Positions 14,815 through 21,840 of a stretch of DNA of 31,012 bases are shown here, in pieces. The position numbers and the translations under genes were made by a program. The notes beneath the pieces are model-generated. The model was not told where the DNA came from, did no database searches, and saw only the letters and a list, made by a program, of their open reading frames with translations. How positions within the stretch are numbered: the first letter of the stretch is position 1; each line of letters begins with the position of its first letter. The stretch is from an uncultured Mailhella sp. (lineage in GTDB: Bacteria > Desulfobacterota > Desulfovibrionia > Desulfovibrionales > Desulfovibrionaceae), in assembly GCF_905187505.1 (NCBI RefSeq), contig NZ_CAJJIC010000016.1, positions 1 to 31,012 on the forward strand, in the 5' to 3' direction.

Positions 14815-16794
14815 CTAAGCTTTGAAACCGGGGATGGGGGAGCGGGTAACCACGGACAGAATGCGGTAACAGCGCATGCAGCGCTTCGCTTCCTGCCAGG
14901 CTTCTTCCTGAGACATGCCGAGTTCCACTTCCTTGAAGTTGTGGTCGCGTTCGGCGGGAGTGAGCTCGTTCAGCCGCACGCGGGGCTTCTTTTCCTGACC
15001 GCAGACAGGATCGTCTCCGAAGAGTCCGGCCTGACGGATGAGCTGGCTTATGCGCTCGCGAGCAAGGAACGGCGGTCTGTCGTATTCGAGGTAGCTCGCG
15101 ATGGCCTGCGCGCCGATGGAGCCCTGCGCCATGCCGTGAATGAGCACGCTCGGCCCCTTGGTGCGCGGCCCGGTGGTGCCGTCGCCGCCGGCGAACACGC
15201 CGGGGCGCGAGGTGGCCTGATATTCGTCCACGACGATGCAGCTTTTGCGGTCGAGAGCGATGCCGTCGGCTTCGGTGAGCATGGAGGGATCGCTTTTCTG
15301 GCCGATGGCGGCGATGACGTAGTCGCAGGGGATGACGAATTCCGAATCCGGGATGGGCTTCACGCCGCGTCGGCCGCTTTCATCGGGTTCGGTCTGCTGC
15401 ATCTTCACGCAGCGCAGTCCCTTGATCTTTCCGTTTTCCACCACGAGAGAGTGCTGACCGGAAAGAAAGTGGAACTCCACGCCTTCGCGGCCGGCTTCCA
15501 CGATTTCTTCGCGGTCGGCCGGAGCGTCGGACTCGGTACGGCGGTAGACGAGATGCACCTTGCCCTTCGTCATGCGGACGGCGGAGCGGCAGCAGTCCAT
15601 GGCCACGTTGCCGCCGCCCACGACCACCACGTCGCCCTCCAGTTCGGGCGTGACGCCGGCTTCAAGGGCGTCGTGCACCTTTTCCAGAAACTCTATGCCG
15701 TTTTCATATTCGGGAATGCTCGTGTCTTCGCCTTCCATGCCGAGGTATCCGCCGAGGGGACAGCCCGTGGCGATGAACACGGCTTTGTAGCCGCGCCTGA
15801 ACAGATCGTCGATGTGGAAGTCGCGGCCGAGCTTCTGATTGAAGAAGAACATGCCGCCCATGTCCTTGACGAGTTCGTTTTCCTGCATGAGCACGTTCTT
15901 GGGAAGGCGGTAGAAGGGAATGCCGTAGCGCACCATGCCTCCGGCCTTGTCGTGGGCCTCATAGATGTCCACGGGATATCCCGTTTCCAGAAGCTGATAG
16001 GCGCACGTCACGCCCACGGGTCCGGCGCCGATGACGGCCACACGCTTGTTTTTCGTGGTGGGGCAGGGTTCCGGCTTGAGAATGCCGGGCACGATGGTTT
16101 CGTCGGCGGCAAAGCGCTTCAGGTTCTTGATGTCCACGGGAGCGTCCACCTGACCGCGGCGGCAGGCCTTTTCACAGTAGCGCACGCATACGCGGCCGCA
16201 GCTTCCGGCAAGCGGGTAGTGATTGAGCACCACGCCTGCGGCAAGATCGTTGTGGCCGTCCTGCAGGTAGTCGATGTAGCGGGGGACGTTCACGTGACTG
16301 GGGCAGGCCTCGATGCAGGGGCTGGTGGTCACGGAATAGAAGCCGGCGTCGCCGTGGAAGGGGAAGGGGCGCAGCTCGTCGGGAAAATGAGAAAGGGCGT
16401 CGAGCAGAGGCGTGGTGCCCGTGCGTCCTACGCCGCAAAGGGAGGTCTCATGCATCTGCTCGGTGATGTCGCGCACCTCTTCCCAGTGCACGAGTTCTCC
16501 GCGGCAGGCCTTTTCCAGCTCCTGGGCGAGGATGGGAGAGCCGGAGCGGCAGGGGGAACATTTGCCGCAGGATTCGGCGGCAAGGCGCTGATGGTGTTTC
16601 CACAGCGCCCAGACAAGACTTGCCGTGCGGGAAAAAACCAGAAAGCCCCGGTTGCTGAGGAAGATTTCCGTGGGATTTCCCTCATTGAACTGGTCGAAAA
16701 GATCCAGCGGCAGGTCCTCGGGAGCGGTGGGAGCCGCGGAGCCGCGGTTGTCGTACACGACATTGTCCCAGACTCCGTAAATCAGCTGCGGCAT
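14815..16794 (-). CDS. NuoF Fe-S domain fused to GltD/NfnB-type FAD-NAD(P) oxidoreductase
   Basis: A 659-residue electron-input subunit for the adjacent hydrogenase. After about 70 residues that I do not recognise, residues 70-150 carry the NuoF-type cluster domain (ESCGKCSPCRSG ... TSLCGVGRT). No complete NuoF FMN/NADH domain precedes it. From about residue 155 it is GltD-like: PCIEACPSHVNVPRYI and GRVCVRYCEKACRRG (two [4Fe-4S] sets), an FAD fold VAVIGAGPVGVTCAYQL, and a second nucleotide fold VVVVGGGNVAMDCCRSA followed by VYRRTESDAPADREE, as in NADPH-linked relatives. The C-terminus has EAKRCMRCYRI. AAGGAGG lies 9 bases before the ATG. The architecture resembles the Geobacter SfrB and NfnB type. 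With the hydrogenase it matches what I recall as the glutamate-synthase-linked group (A2) of [FeFe] hydrogenases. NADP(H)-linked H2 metabolism is inferred. Confidence 0.85.
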   Translation of the reverse strand: MPQLIYGVWDNVVYDNRGSAAPTAPEDLPLDLFDQFNEGNPTEIFLSNRGFLVFSRTASLVWALWKHHQRLAAESCGKCSPCRSGSPILAQELEKACRGELVHWEEVRDITEQMHETSLCGVGRTGTTPLLDALSHFPDELRPFPFHGDAGFYSVTTSPCIEACPSHVNVPRYIDYLQDGHNDLAAGVVLNHYPLAGSCGRVCVRYCEKACRRGQVDAPVDIKNLKRFAADETIVPGILKPEPCPTTKNKRVAVIGAGPVGVTCAYQLLETGYPVDIYEAHDKAGGMVRYGIPFYRLPKNVLMQENELVKDMGGMFFFNQKLGRDFHIDDLFRRGYKAVFIATGCPLGGYLGMEGEDTSIPEYENGIEFLEKVHDALEAGVTPELEGDVVVVGGGNVAMDCCRSAVRMTKGKVHLVYRRTESDAPADREEIVEAGREGVEFHFLSGQHSLVVENGKIKGLRCVKMQQTEPDESGRRGVKPIPDSEFVIPCDYVIAAIGQKSDPSMLTEADGIALDRKSCIVVDEYQATSRPGVFAGGDGTTGPRTKGPSVLIHGMAQGSIGAQAIASYLEYDRPPFLARERISQLIRQAGLFGDDPVCGQEKKPRVRLNELTPAERDHNFKEVELGMSQEEAWQEAKRCMRCYRILSVVTRSPIPGFKA

Positions 16795-17118
16795 AGGGCA
16801 AAGCCTCCTTGTTGGGCGGTATGAGCAATGGTTGCCGGAAAAGATCGTATTCTGTGGTCCATGACCTTATGCTCTGCGTAAACTATCGGCTATATGTAGG
16901 GAAAAAAGCCGGGTTCGTAAAGAGAGAAGACAAAAGGAACACGCCTTCATCGTTTTTTCCGGTTCCGAGCGGAGGCCGGGACGGAAAGGCGGAGGAATGG
17001 AAGGGCGTCTCGGAGGCTGAGGGCTGACCGGCGATGGAACGGCACCGTTCTGTCGGAGAGGGGGGCAAAAGCATGGGGCTTTTCCTGCCTTGCCGGGGCA
17101 CGGCGACGTGCGCGTCGT
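16795..17118. other. Intergenic region between the hydrogenase unit and the AbrB-like gene
   Basis: About 320 bases between divergent genes. I see no gene and no clear promoter for the minus-strand hydrogenase unit; an AT-rich patch around 16885-16905 (TATCGGCTATATGTAG) is the best place for one. The plus-strand promoter lies just beyond it. Confidence 0.4.
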
Positions 17119-17147
17119 TTGCAAGACGGAGCCGTTCACGTTATGCT
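17119..17147 (+). promoter_or_regulatory. Sigma70-type promoter of the AbrB-like gene
   Basis: TTGCAA (17119-17124) and TATGCT (17142-17147) are spaced by 17 bases and lie 27 bases before the start codon at 17174, giving a very short leader. Confidence 0.6.
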
Positions 17148-17173
17148 CGCCCCACTAAACGGTGAGGTTGGTC

Positions 17174-17674
17174 ATGAGTCATCAGATTGTTATGCTTGTC
17201 GTGAGCGGTACGGTGGTTGGTTGTCTTTTCAAGTACTTGAACATCCCCGGCGGCTGCATGCTCGGAGCCGTGGTCGGCAGCATGGCCGTGAAGCTGCTCG
17301 GTCTTGCCGACATTCAGATGCCTTCACTCTTCTACAACGTGGCGCAGCTCGGCATCGGCATATGCGTGGGGTCCATGCTTTCTCTGGATCTGCTCGCAAG
17401 CATGAAGGATCAGATTCCCGTGATGCTTCTGAGCACCTTCATCCTGCTTGCGGCGGGGCTCGGCTCGGCCTTCGTGGTGCGTCACATGACCGACATCGAC
17501 GTGATCGGCTCCATTCTTGCCACGTCTCCGGGCGGGCTCAATGCGGTCATCGGTCTTGCCGACGCCAATGAGCATCTTCCCAAGATCATGGCCTTCCAGA
17601 TGACGCGTCTTTACATCGTGATTCTGATGGTGCCGGTATTCTGCTGGTGCATGAAGTTCTTTTTCCACAAGTAG
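17174..17674 (+). CDS. Half-size AbrB-family membrane protein (single duplication domain)
   Basis: A 166-residue integral membrane protein matching one copy of the domain that is duplicated in the roughly 350-residue membrane AbrB family, often misnamed 'transcriptional regulator' or 'ammonia monooxygenase'. Features include a hydrophobic start with VVGCLFKYLNIPGGCMLGA, then GIGICVGSMLS, the conserved ATSPGGLNAVIGLAD and a last helix with QMTRLYIVILMVP. I count about four to five membrane segments. The short length implies assembly as a homodimer. The substrate is unknown; the family is thought to include transporters. The ATG at 17174 has GAGG 6-7 bases upstream; a GTG at 17162 is less likely. 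It is a single-gene unit with its own promoter and a following hairpin. Confidence 0.8.
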   Translation: MSHQIVMLVVSGTVVGCLFKYLNIPGGCMLGAVVGSMAVKLLGLADIQMPSLFYNVAQLGIGICVGSMLSLDLLASMKDQIPVMLLSTFILLAAGLGSAFVVRHMTDIDVIGSILATSPGGLNAVIGLADANEHLPKIMAFQMTRLYIVILMVPVFCWCMKFFFHK

Positions 17675-17797
17675 GCGTTCGGAATTTCGCCGAAAGTCTG
17701 GCGCGGGGCAGTGCGTGCGCAGGGAGCTTCGAAGATGAGGTTCCATGTCGTTTTACTCGTTCCGAGCAGTCTTTCACCGACGTTTTTCAAGGGACGC

Positions 17798-17831
17798 AAA
17801 ACGCCCGCCGTTTCAAAGACGACGGGCGTTT
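17798..17831. terminator. Bidirectional terminator hairpin
   Basis: AAACGCCCG-C-CGT pairs with ACG-A-CGGGCGTTT across a loop of about 7 bases. It lies between the convergent AbrB-like gene and lipoprotein gene. On the minus strand it runs into TTTTGCG; on the plus strand into TTTCGCG. Confidence 0.6.
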
Positions 17832-17917
17832 CGCGTTGAATGGGCATGACTGCGCGTTGTTGGAATCGTTGGGGAACGGCTCATTCCGGGCGGAGCGGAC
17901 CGCCACGGAGCGGATTG

Positions 17918-18601
17918 CTAGCGGCGTGGTCCTCCCGGGCGCGGCAATCCGGGGCGGGCTCCTGAAGGTCTTCCGATGGAAGGTCGGGAAGCTCCTCCTG
18001 AAGGACGCATGACCGGCGGTCTTGGTCTCGCGCCGGAAGGCCGGAGCGCCGGCGGGCGCGGGGTGCTTCCGGCCGGACGGATCATGGAGGGACGAGGAGG
18101 CCGGGGGGATGAGCCGGGACGCATCACGGGAGGCTTCGGCACACCGCCTGCGCCCGGCTTCATCATGGGCGGACGGGGAGCGCCGGGTCTTCCCGGGGCG
18201 ACGAGCGGAGGTCTCGGACCGCCCGGAACGCCGGGCCGCATGGCCGGAGGTTTGATACCCGGAGGTCTTATACCCGGAGGACGCACGCCGGGAGGCGGCG
18301 GCCTGTGATCGGGCCTGACCAGCCCCGGAGCGGGAGGAAGGCGCGGCGGCGGGGGCGGCGCGATGTGGTGAGGCCTCGGCGGAGGCGGGGTTACGAGAAC
18401 GGGGGGAGGAAGAACGGGAAAGACGAGAGACGTGCCGTAGTAGCCGGGCGAACTGTAGACGCCTGTGCCGACGCTGACGCTGCCGCCGTACACGCCGCCG
18501 GAACCGACGGCCACGCTGCCGGCCACATCGGGGCCGTAGGGATCGTAGGCGCAGCCGGAGAGCGCCACCATCATTGCGACGGCAAGAAGCCTGAGCTTCA
18601 T
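17918..18601 (-). CDS. Proline-rich repetitive lipoprotein
   Basis: A 227-residue protein with a lipoprotein signal peptide, MKLRLLAVAMMVALSGC, whose Cys17 in the LSGC lipobox would be lipidated. The next 45 residues are Gly/Ser/Val/Tyr-rich (GSGGVYGGSVSVGTGVY). The rest, from about residue 60, is a disordered tail of Pro, Arg and Gly with irregular repeats of the type PPGIRPPGIKPPAMRPG and ARPRPPVMRPSG. It is very basic. No enzymatic domain is visible. It is probably an envelope protein with an extended basic stalk; binding to peptidoglycan, LPS or an acidic polymer is only a guess. AAGGAG lies 8 bases before the ATG; longer upstream frames have no signal peptide. A perfect palindrome overlaps its candidate promoter. 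Confidence 0.75.
   Translation of the reverse strand: MKLRLLAVAMMVALSGCAYDPYGPDVAGSVAVGSGGVYGGSVSVGTGVYSSPGYYGTSLVFPVLPPPVLVTPPPPRPHHIAPPPPPRLPPAPGLVRPDHRPPPPGVRPPGIRPPGIKPPAMRPGVPGGPRPPLVAPGRPGAPRPPMMKPGAGGVPKPPVMRPGSSPRPPRPSMIRPAGSTPRPPALRPSGARPRPPVMRPSGGASRPSIGRPSGARPGLPRPGGPRR
18246..18280. repeat. Short tandem repeat inside the proline-rich lipoprotein gene
   Basis: Two near-identical units of about 15 bases, GGAGGTYTKATACCC on the plus strand, end in a third GGAGG. They encode the PPGI(R/K) repeats, and the unit length keeps the frame, so copy-number change would lengthen or shorten the tail without a frameshift. Confidence 0.6.
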
Positions 18602-18626
18602 GGTTGTCTCCTTGGCTTTTGTGTGC

Positions 18627-18656
18627 AGAATGCGCTTGTCATGCAGCATGACGCAA
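18627..18656 (-). promoter_or_regulatory. Candidate promoter with palindromic operator for the lipoprotein gene
   Basis: On the minus strand TTGCGT (plus 18651-18656) and CATTCT (plus 18627-18632) are 18 bases apart. The spacer holds a perfect 15-base palindrome, GTCATGC-A-GCATGAC (plus 18638-18652), which reaches into the -35 box. A repressor bound there would block the promoter. The -10 box is weak. Confidence 0.4.
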
Positions 18657-18725
18657 ATCCTGTGCCGGACGTCGCCTGCGGTCAGGCTGAGGCAATCCGG
18701 CATTCCGTCGCGGAAGCGACGGGGA

Positions 18726-18745
18726 AAGACGGCTAATTCCGTCTT
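18726..18745 (-). terminator. Hairpin downstream of the TtuA-like gene
   Basis: AAGACGG and CCGTCTT form a 7-bp stem with a 6-base loop and a short T-run on the minus strand. A second hairpin, CCGTCGC-GGAA-GCGACGG (18705-18722), follows. Together they probably end the transcript of the gene that stops at 18811. Confidence 0.45.
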
Positions 18746-18810
18746 ATCACTTACAGAATAGACATTTTGCAGGAAAAGACAAGTTTCGTTTTCTTTCAGA
18801 ACGTCTGCGT

Positions 18811-19713
18811 TTATTTCTGGGCGAGCGCTTCCCGTATGCGGCACACGCCGCAAATTTCCGTGGAGGTGGGGTAGCCGCAGCGCGCGCAGGGCGAAAGCTT
18901 TTCTCCCCGTTCGACTTCCTGCTGCCGGAAGGCCGGCTTTCCGCGTTCCAGAAAGCCGTGGTAGAAGTCCATCTTGCGGCCGGGCATTTTTTCCTCAAGG
19001 TCTATCCACAGGCTTTTCAGGGTGGAAAAGCTTGCGCCCTCGCTGTAGGGGCAGGGAGCGTAATGGTTTTCTATGCCCATGAGAAAGGCGTAATTGGCCG
19101 TTTCAAATTCCGTGAGACGCCAGAACGGCTTGACCTTGCGCGTGAATCCGTCGGAGTCCTCGAGCAGCGGCCCCTGATCGCTGAGATATGCCCGGTCCCA
19201 GCGCAGCGTGTTGCTGGTGAGTCTTGCCACTTCGTCATCAAGATTGTGGCCCGTGGCAAGCACGTTGAAGCCGCCTTCGCGAGCGGTCTGGTTGAAGTAG
19301 TAGCGCTTGATCTTGCCGCAGGCGGAACAGACGGGTCTGCGAAGGGCGGCCTTCACTTCGGGAATGGCCAGACCTTCGGCCGCCATCTCGCGGATGATGA
19401 GCGGAAAGTCGTACTTTCTGCAGAACCGTTCCACCACGGCACGAGCGGCGGGCGAGGACTCGGGAATGCCGAGGTCGATGTGCAGGGCCGTGACGTCGTA
19501 GCCCTGACGGCCGAGCTCGAGCATGAGGGCGAGCGAATCCTTGCCGCCGGAAAGAGCCACGAGCACACGGTCCTTTCTGGTCATGAGTCCCTGTTCCCGG
19601 ATGCCTCTGTCGACCTGTTTTGAAAAGAAGTCCAGAAAGCAGTCGGGACAGAAGGCGGTGTTGTGGCTGGGCAGGGAGACGACGGCGCGTGCATGGCAGC
19701 GGCGGCACTTCAT
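18811..19713 (-). CDS. TtuA/Ncs6-type tRNA 2-thiolation protein (PP-loop ATPase)
   Basis: A 300-residue PP-loop adenylating enzyme with the layout of TtuA/Ncs6/TtcA tRNA thiolases. It has an N-terminal zinc ribbon (Cys3, Cys6, Cys22, Cys25), the ATP loop SGGKDS (55-60), the TGHNLDDE motif (154-161) and a C-terminal ribbon (CARCG ... CGVC). Cys129 and Cys132 (PVCSACGKIKR) and Cys221 (APCPYSEG) fall almost exactly at the spacing of the three Cys that bind the catalytic [4Fe-4S] cluster in Thermus/Thermotoga TtuA. Adenylation of a tRNA uridine followed by sulfur transfer is inferred; the target position and sulfur donor are not shown, and no TtuB-like carrier is nearby. The ATG at 19713 starts the zinc ribbon, with GAGG 8 bases upstream. 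It is a single gene, divergent from the next. Confidence 0.85.
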   Translation of the reverse strand: MKCRRCHARAVVSLPSHNTAFCPDCFLDFFSKQVDRGIREQGLMTRKDRVLVALSGGKDSLALMLELGRQGYDVTALHIDLGIPESSPAARAVVERFCRKYDFPLIIREMAAEGLAIPEVKAALRRPVCSACGKIKRYYFNQTAREGGFNVLATGHNLDDEVARLTSNTLRWDRAYLSDQGPLLEDSDGFTRKVKPFWRLTEFETANYAFLMGIENHYAPCPYSEGASFSTLKSLWIDLEEKMPGRKMDFYHGFLERGKPAFRQQEVERGEKLSPCARCGYPTSTEICGVCRIREALAQK

Positions 19714-19878
19714 GGGGAGACCTCGTGAAAAATGGCGATGTTCGGGGTTGCGATGGGAGGGGAATGCGCTGAAAGCGCACTTCACAGACTCAGAGGAATA
19801 CGCTAAAACGGAGGAAGTGTAAAACTGCAATCTTCACAGATGCCCGGGCCGTCCCGGGCAAGACGGAGTGTTCCGCTC
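19714..19878. promoter_or_regulatory. Divergent intergenic region with two hairpins
   Basis: This holds the promoters of the TtuA-like gene (minus) and the membrane-anchored gene (plus). TGCGCT-GAA-AGCGCA (19765-19779) and the perfect TGCCCGGG-CCGT-CCCGGGCA (19841-19860) are visible. The second would fold in the plus-strand leader just before the start codon at 19879. No promoter boxes are clear enough to name. Confidence 0.35.
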
Positions 19879-21750
19879 ATGGCCTATTCTTCCCGTACTT
19901 TTCGCAACGTCACCGCGTGCGTTCTTGTTCTGTGCTGTCTGGGGGGAGCCGCGTGGTTCCTTGTGCCGGAAGGCAGGATTCCTGTCGTGGACGAAGCCAG
20001 AAACGTGGTGCGGAACATGACGGGCGCGGATGCGGGCAACGGCGCTCCGACCCCGACGGCCTCGAAAGAGGACGGCGACGGCAAGGATACGTCCGCACAG
20101 AAAGAGAATACGGCGCATGAGGTGACGGCTTCTCTGAACGACGAGCCGCGTCCCGAGCCTCTTGACCCTCAGGCCGAGCTTCTTGCCAGGGTGGACAGGG
20201 CCATGGCGCAGCCGGCAACCGCCGAAGAAGACGGCGACAGCGCGTCCGGCCCCGTGGAAGACCGTCCGCCCTTGCCCGATGCCGGGCGGCGGGATTCCGT
20301 GGTTACGCCCCGTTTCGTGAGCGACATGGCCGCATGGCTGGCGTCCGGCTATGTGCCTTCTCATCATGAAGGGCGCAGCGGACGCACGTCCGTCACGCTC
20401 ATTCAGGCAAATTTCCGCTACAGCAACTCCGGCACGCTGCGCAGCGTGGAGCGCGACCCTCTGAAAAGTCGTTCCTCCATTCTGAACTATGCGTTCACGC
20501 CCGGCATGCTGGAAGTGCTCTATCAGATGTATGCGCCGTCGTTTCTGGAAGAAATGGAGCGCGTCGCCCGCGAGAGCCGCAGGCAGCCGCTTTCCGACGC
20601 ACAGGTTGCGGACATGTTCGACGTGTATGCCGACAGATTCCGGCGTCTCGCCGTTTCTCTGGATGCCGCGTCCTCGGTGGATCTTCCCGCGCTTTCCGGA
20701 GCCATACGCCGTGAAGCCGCGCATGAGGCGGAGGCCAACGACAACTTTGCCAGGGCGTACATGGCCCTTTCTCTGGCCAGAGAAAGCGGCGACAGGGACG
20801 AGGTTGCCATACAGAGCCGCCGCATGGCGGAGAGCACCCGCGTGGCCGGCATGTACGCCGAAAGGCAGGAGCGGGCCAGAAACGACATGGCCTACGCCAT
20901 TCAGCGCAAGGCGGAAGGCAAGACCCTTTCTTCTTCCGAGCTGCTTTTTCTCGGGGAGTGGCTGAGCCGCAGGAACAGTTCCGTGGAAACCGTGAAGGCG
21001 GCTGCGGACGTGTGTCGACGCATGGCCGAACAGATGCATGACCGGGCGGACGAGATTCTTCACCGTCGCGCCGAAAGTCGGCAGAACGCTTCCTCCGCTC
21101 CGGCTGCAGCGCTTTCGAAGGAGGAACGGACGATCGCTCCGGGCGCGGGACAGGGGGCTTCCGGAGCGAAGAGCGACGTTTATGCGGCGGGACGGCCTTC
21201 TTCTCCTGCCTCTGCCGCCGTGCAGCAGAAGCAGGGATCCGTTTCGTCCCCGTCGTCTTCGGGCGGAGGAACTCCGTCCTCGAAGACTTCGGGCGGAGTA
21301 TTCCCGGAAGTTTCCGGTTCCCTGAACTTTTCCCCTTCGCACTCGGGCCTTTCCAAAGAGAATCCCGCGCAGCGTCCGGCTTCTTCGGAGGGCGGCACGT
21401 CTTCCGCTTCTCCCGCGTCTTCAGAAGATGACGCTGCCGAGCCTTCCGCGTCTGTTCCGGCGACATCTGCGAATTCTTCCGCCGCCTCTGCGGTCCCGTC
21501 GTCTCCCGTGTCTTCTGCTCCGGCCATGTCTTCTGCGTCGTCTTCCGAGACTGCGACGGAGGCAAAGGCCTCTTCTGAGGCATCCGGGGAGGCTTCTTCC
21601 GCAATGGCCGGGGCCGGAACGTCCTCGCCCGAGGCGGCGTCCTCTGAATCCGCGGCGGTCCCGTCGTCTTCCGCTTTTTCTGCTCCGGCGACGTCCGCCG
21701 TGCCGGCATCTTCCGAACCTGCACCGGAGACCGCGTCGGCGCAGCCGTGA
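19879..21750 (+). CDS. Membrane-anchored protein of unknown function with Ser/Ala/Pro-rich tail
   Basis: I do not recognise this 623-residue protein. One N-terminal membrane segment (about residues 10-28, VTACVLVLCCLGGAAWFLV) follows a short basic stretch, so most of the protein should be periplasmic. Residues 30-140 are acidic, low-complexity linker. Residues 145-410 are a predominantly helical folded part, with YSNSGTLRSVERDPLKSRSS, YQMYAPSFLEEMERVA and a long charged helix with coiled-coil character (AESTRVAGMYAERQERARN). From about 430 the chain is almost only Ser, Ala, Pro, Gly, Glu and Thr. The ATG at 19879 is chosen because it places the basic residues directly before the membrane segment; GGAG lies about 10 bases upstream. 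It is a single gene with a good terminator, and the tail makes it a candidate cell-envelope spacer. Confidence 0.7.
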   Translation: MAYSSRTFRNVTACVLVLCCLGGAAWFLVPEGRIPVVDEARNVVRNMTGADAGNGAPTPTASKEDGDGKDTSAQKENTAHEVTASLNDEPRPEPLDPQAELLARVDRAMAQPATAEEDGDSASGPVEDRPPLPDAGRRDSVVTPRFVSDMAAWLASGYVPSHHEGRSGRTSVTLIQANFRYSNSGTLRSVERDPLKSRSSILNYAFTPGMLEVLYQMYAPSFLEEMERVARESRRQPLSDAQVADMFDVYADRFRRLAVSLDAASSVDLPALSGAIRREAAHEAEANDNFARAYMALSLARESGDRDEVAIQSRRMAESTRVAGMYAERQERARNDMAYAIQRKAEGKTLSSSELLFLGEWLSRRNSSVETVKAAADVCRRMAEQMHDRADEILHRRAESRQNASSAPAAALSKEERTIAPGAGQGASGAKSDVYAAGRPSSPASAAVQQKQGSVSSPSSSGGGTPSSKTSGGVFPEVSGSLNFSPSHSGLSKENPAQRPASSEGGTSSASPASSEDDAAEPSASVPATSANSSAASAVPSSPVSSAPAMSSASSSETATEAKASSEASGEASSAMAGAGTSSPEAASSESAAVPSSSAFSAPATSAVPASSEPAPETASAQP

Positions 21751-21772
21751 GATCTGCTCTTTCAGAACAGCG

Positions 21773-21810
21773 GAAGGCCGGAATTTCTCTGGAGATTCCG
21801 GCCTTCTTTT
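21773..21810 (+). terminator. Rho-independent terminator
   Basis: A perfect 12-bp stem, GAAGGCCGGAAT/ATTCCGGCCTTC, with a 10-base loop and TTTT. It ends the plus-strand gene and may also serve the convergent GT9 gene, though the minus strand lacks a T-run. Confidence 0.85.
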
Positions 21811-21840
21811 ACGGCATTTCGTAAGAGGATTGCACCGCAG

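Noticed and set aside
12832..16824. A stop-free plus-strand frame of more than 1,300 codons opposite the hydrogenase genes.
   Set aside because: It is exactly codon-aligned with the minus-strand genes, so a stop would need TTA, CTA or TCA codons in them. Those codons are avoided in this GC-rich genome. The protein reads as a Gly/His/Val/Ala-rich mirror of real genes, with no start signal and no domain.
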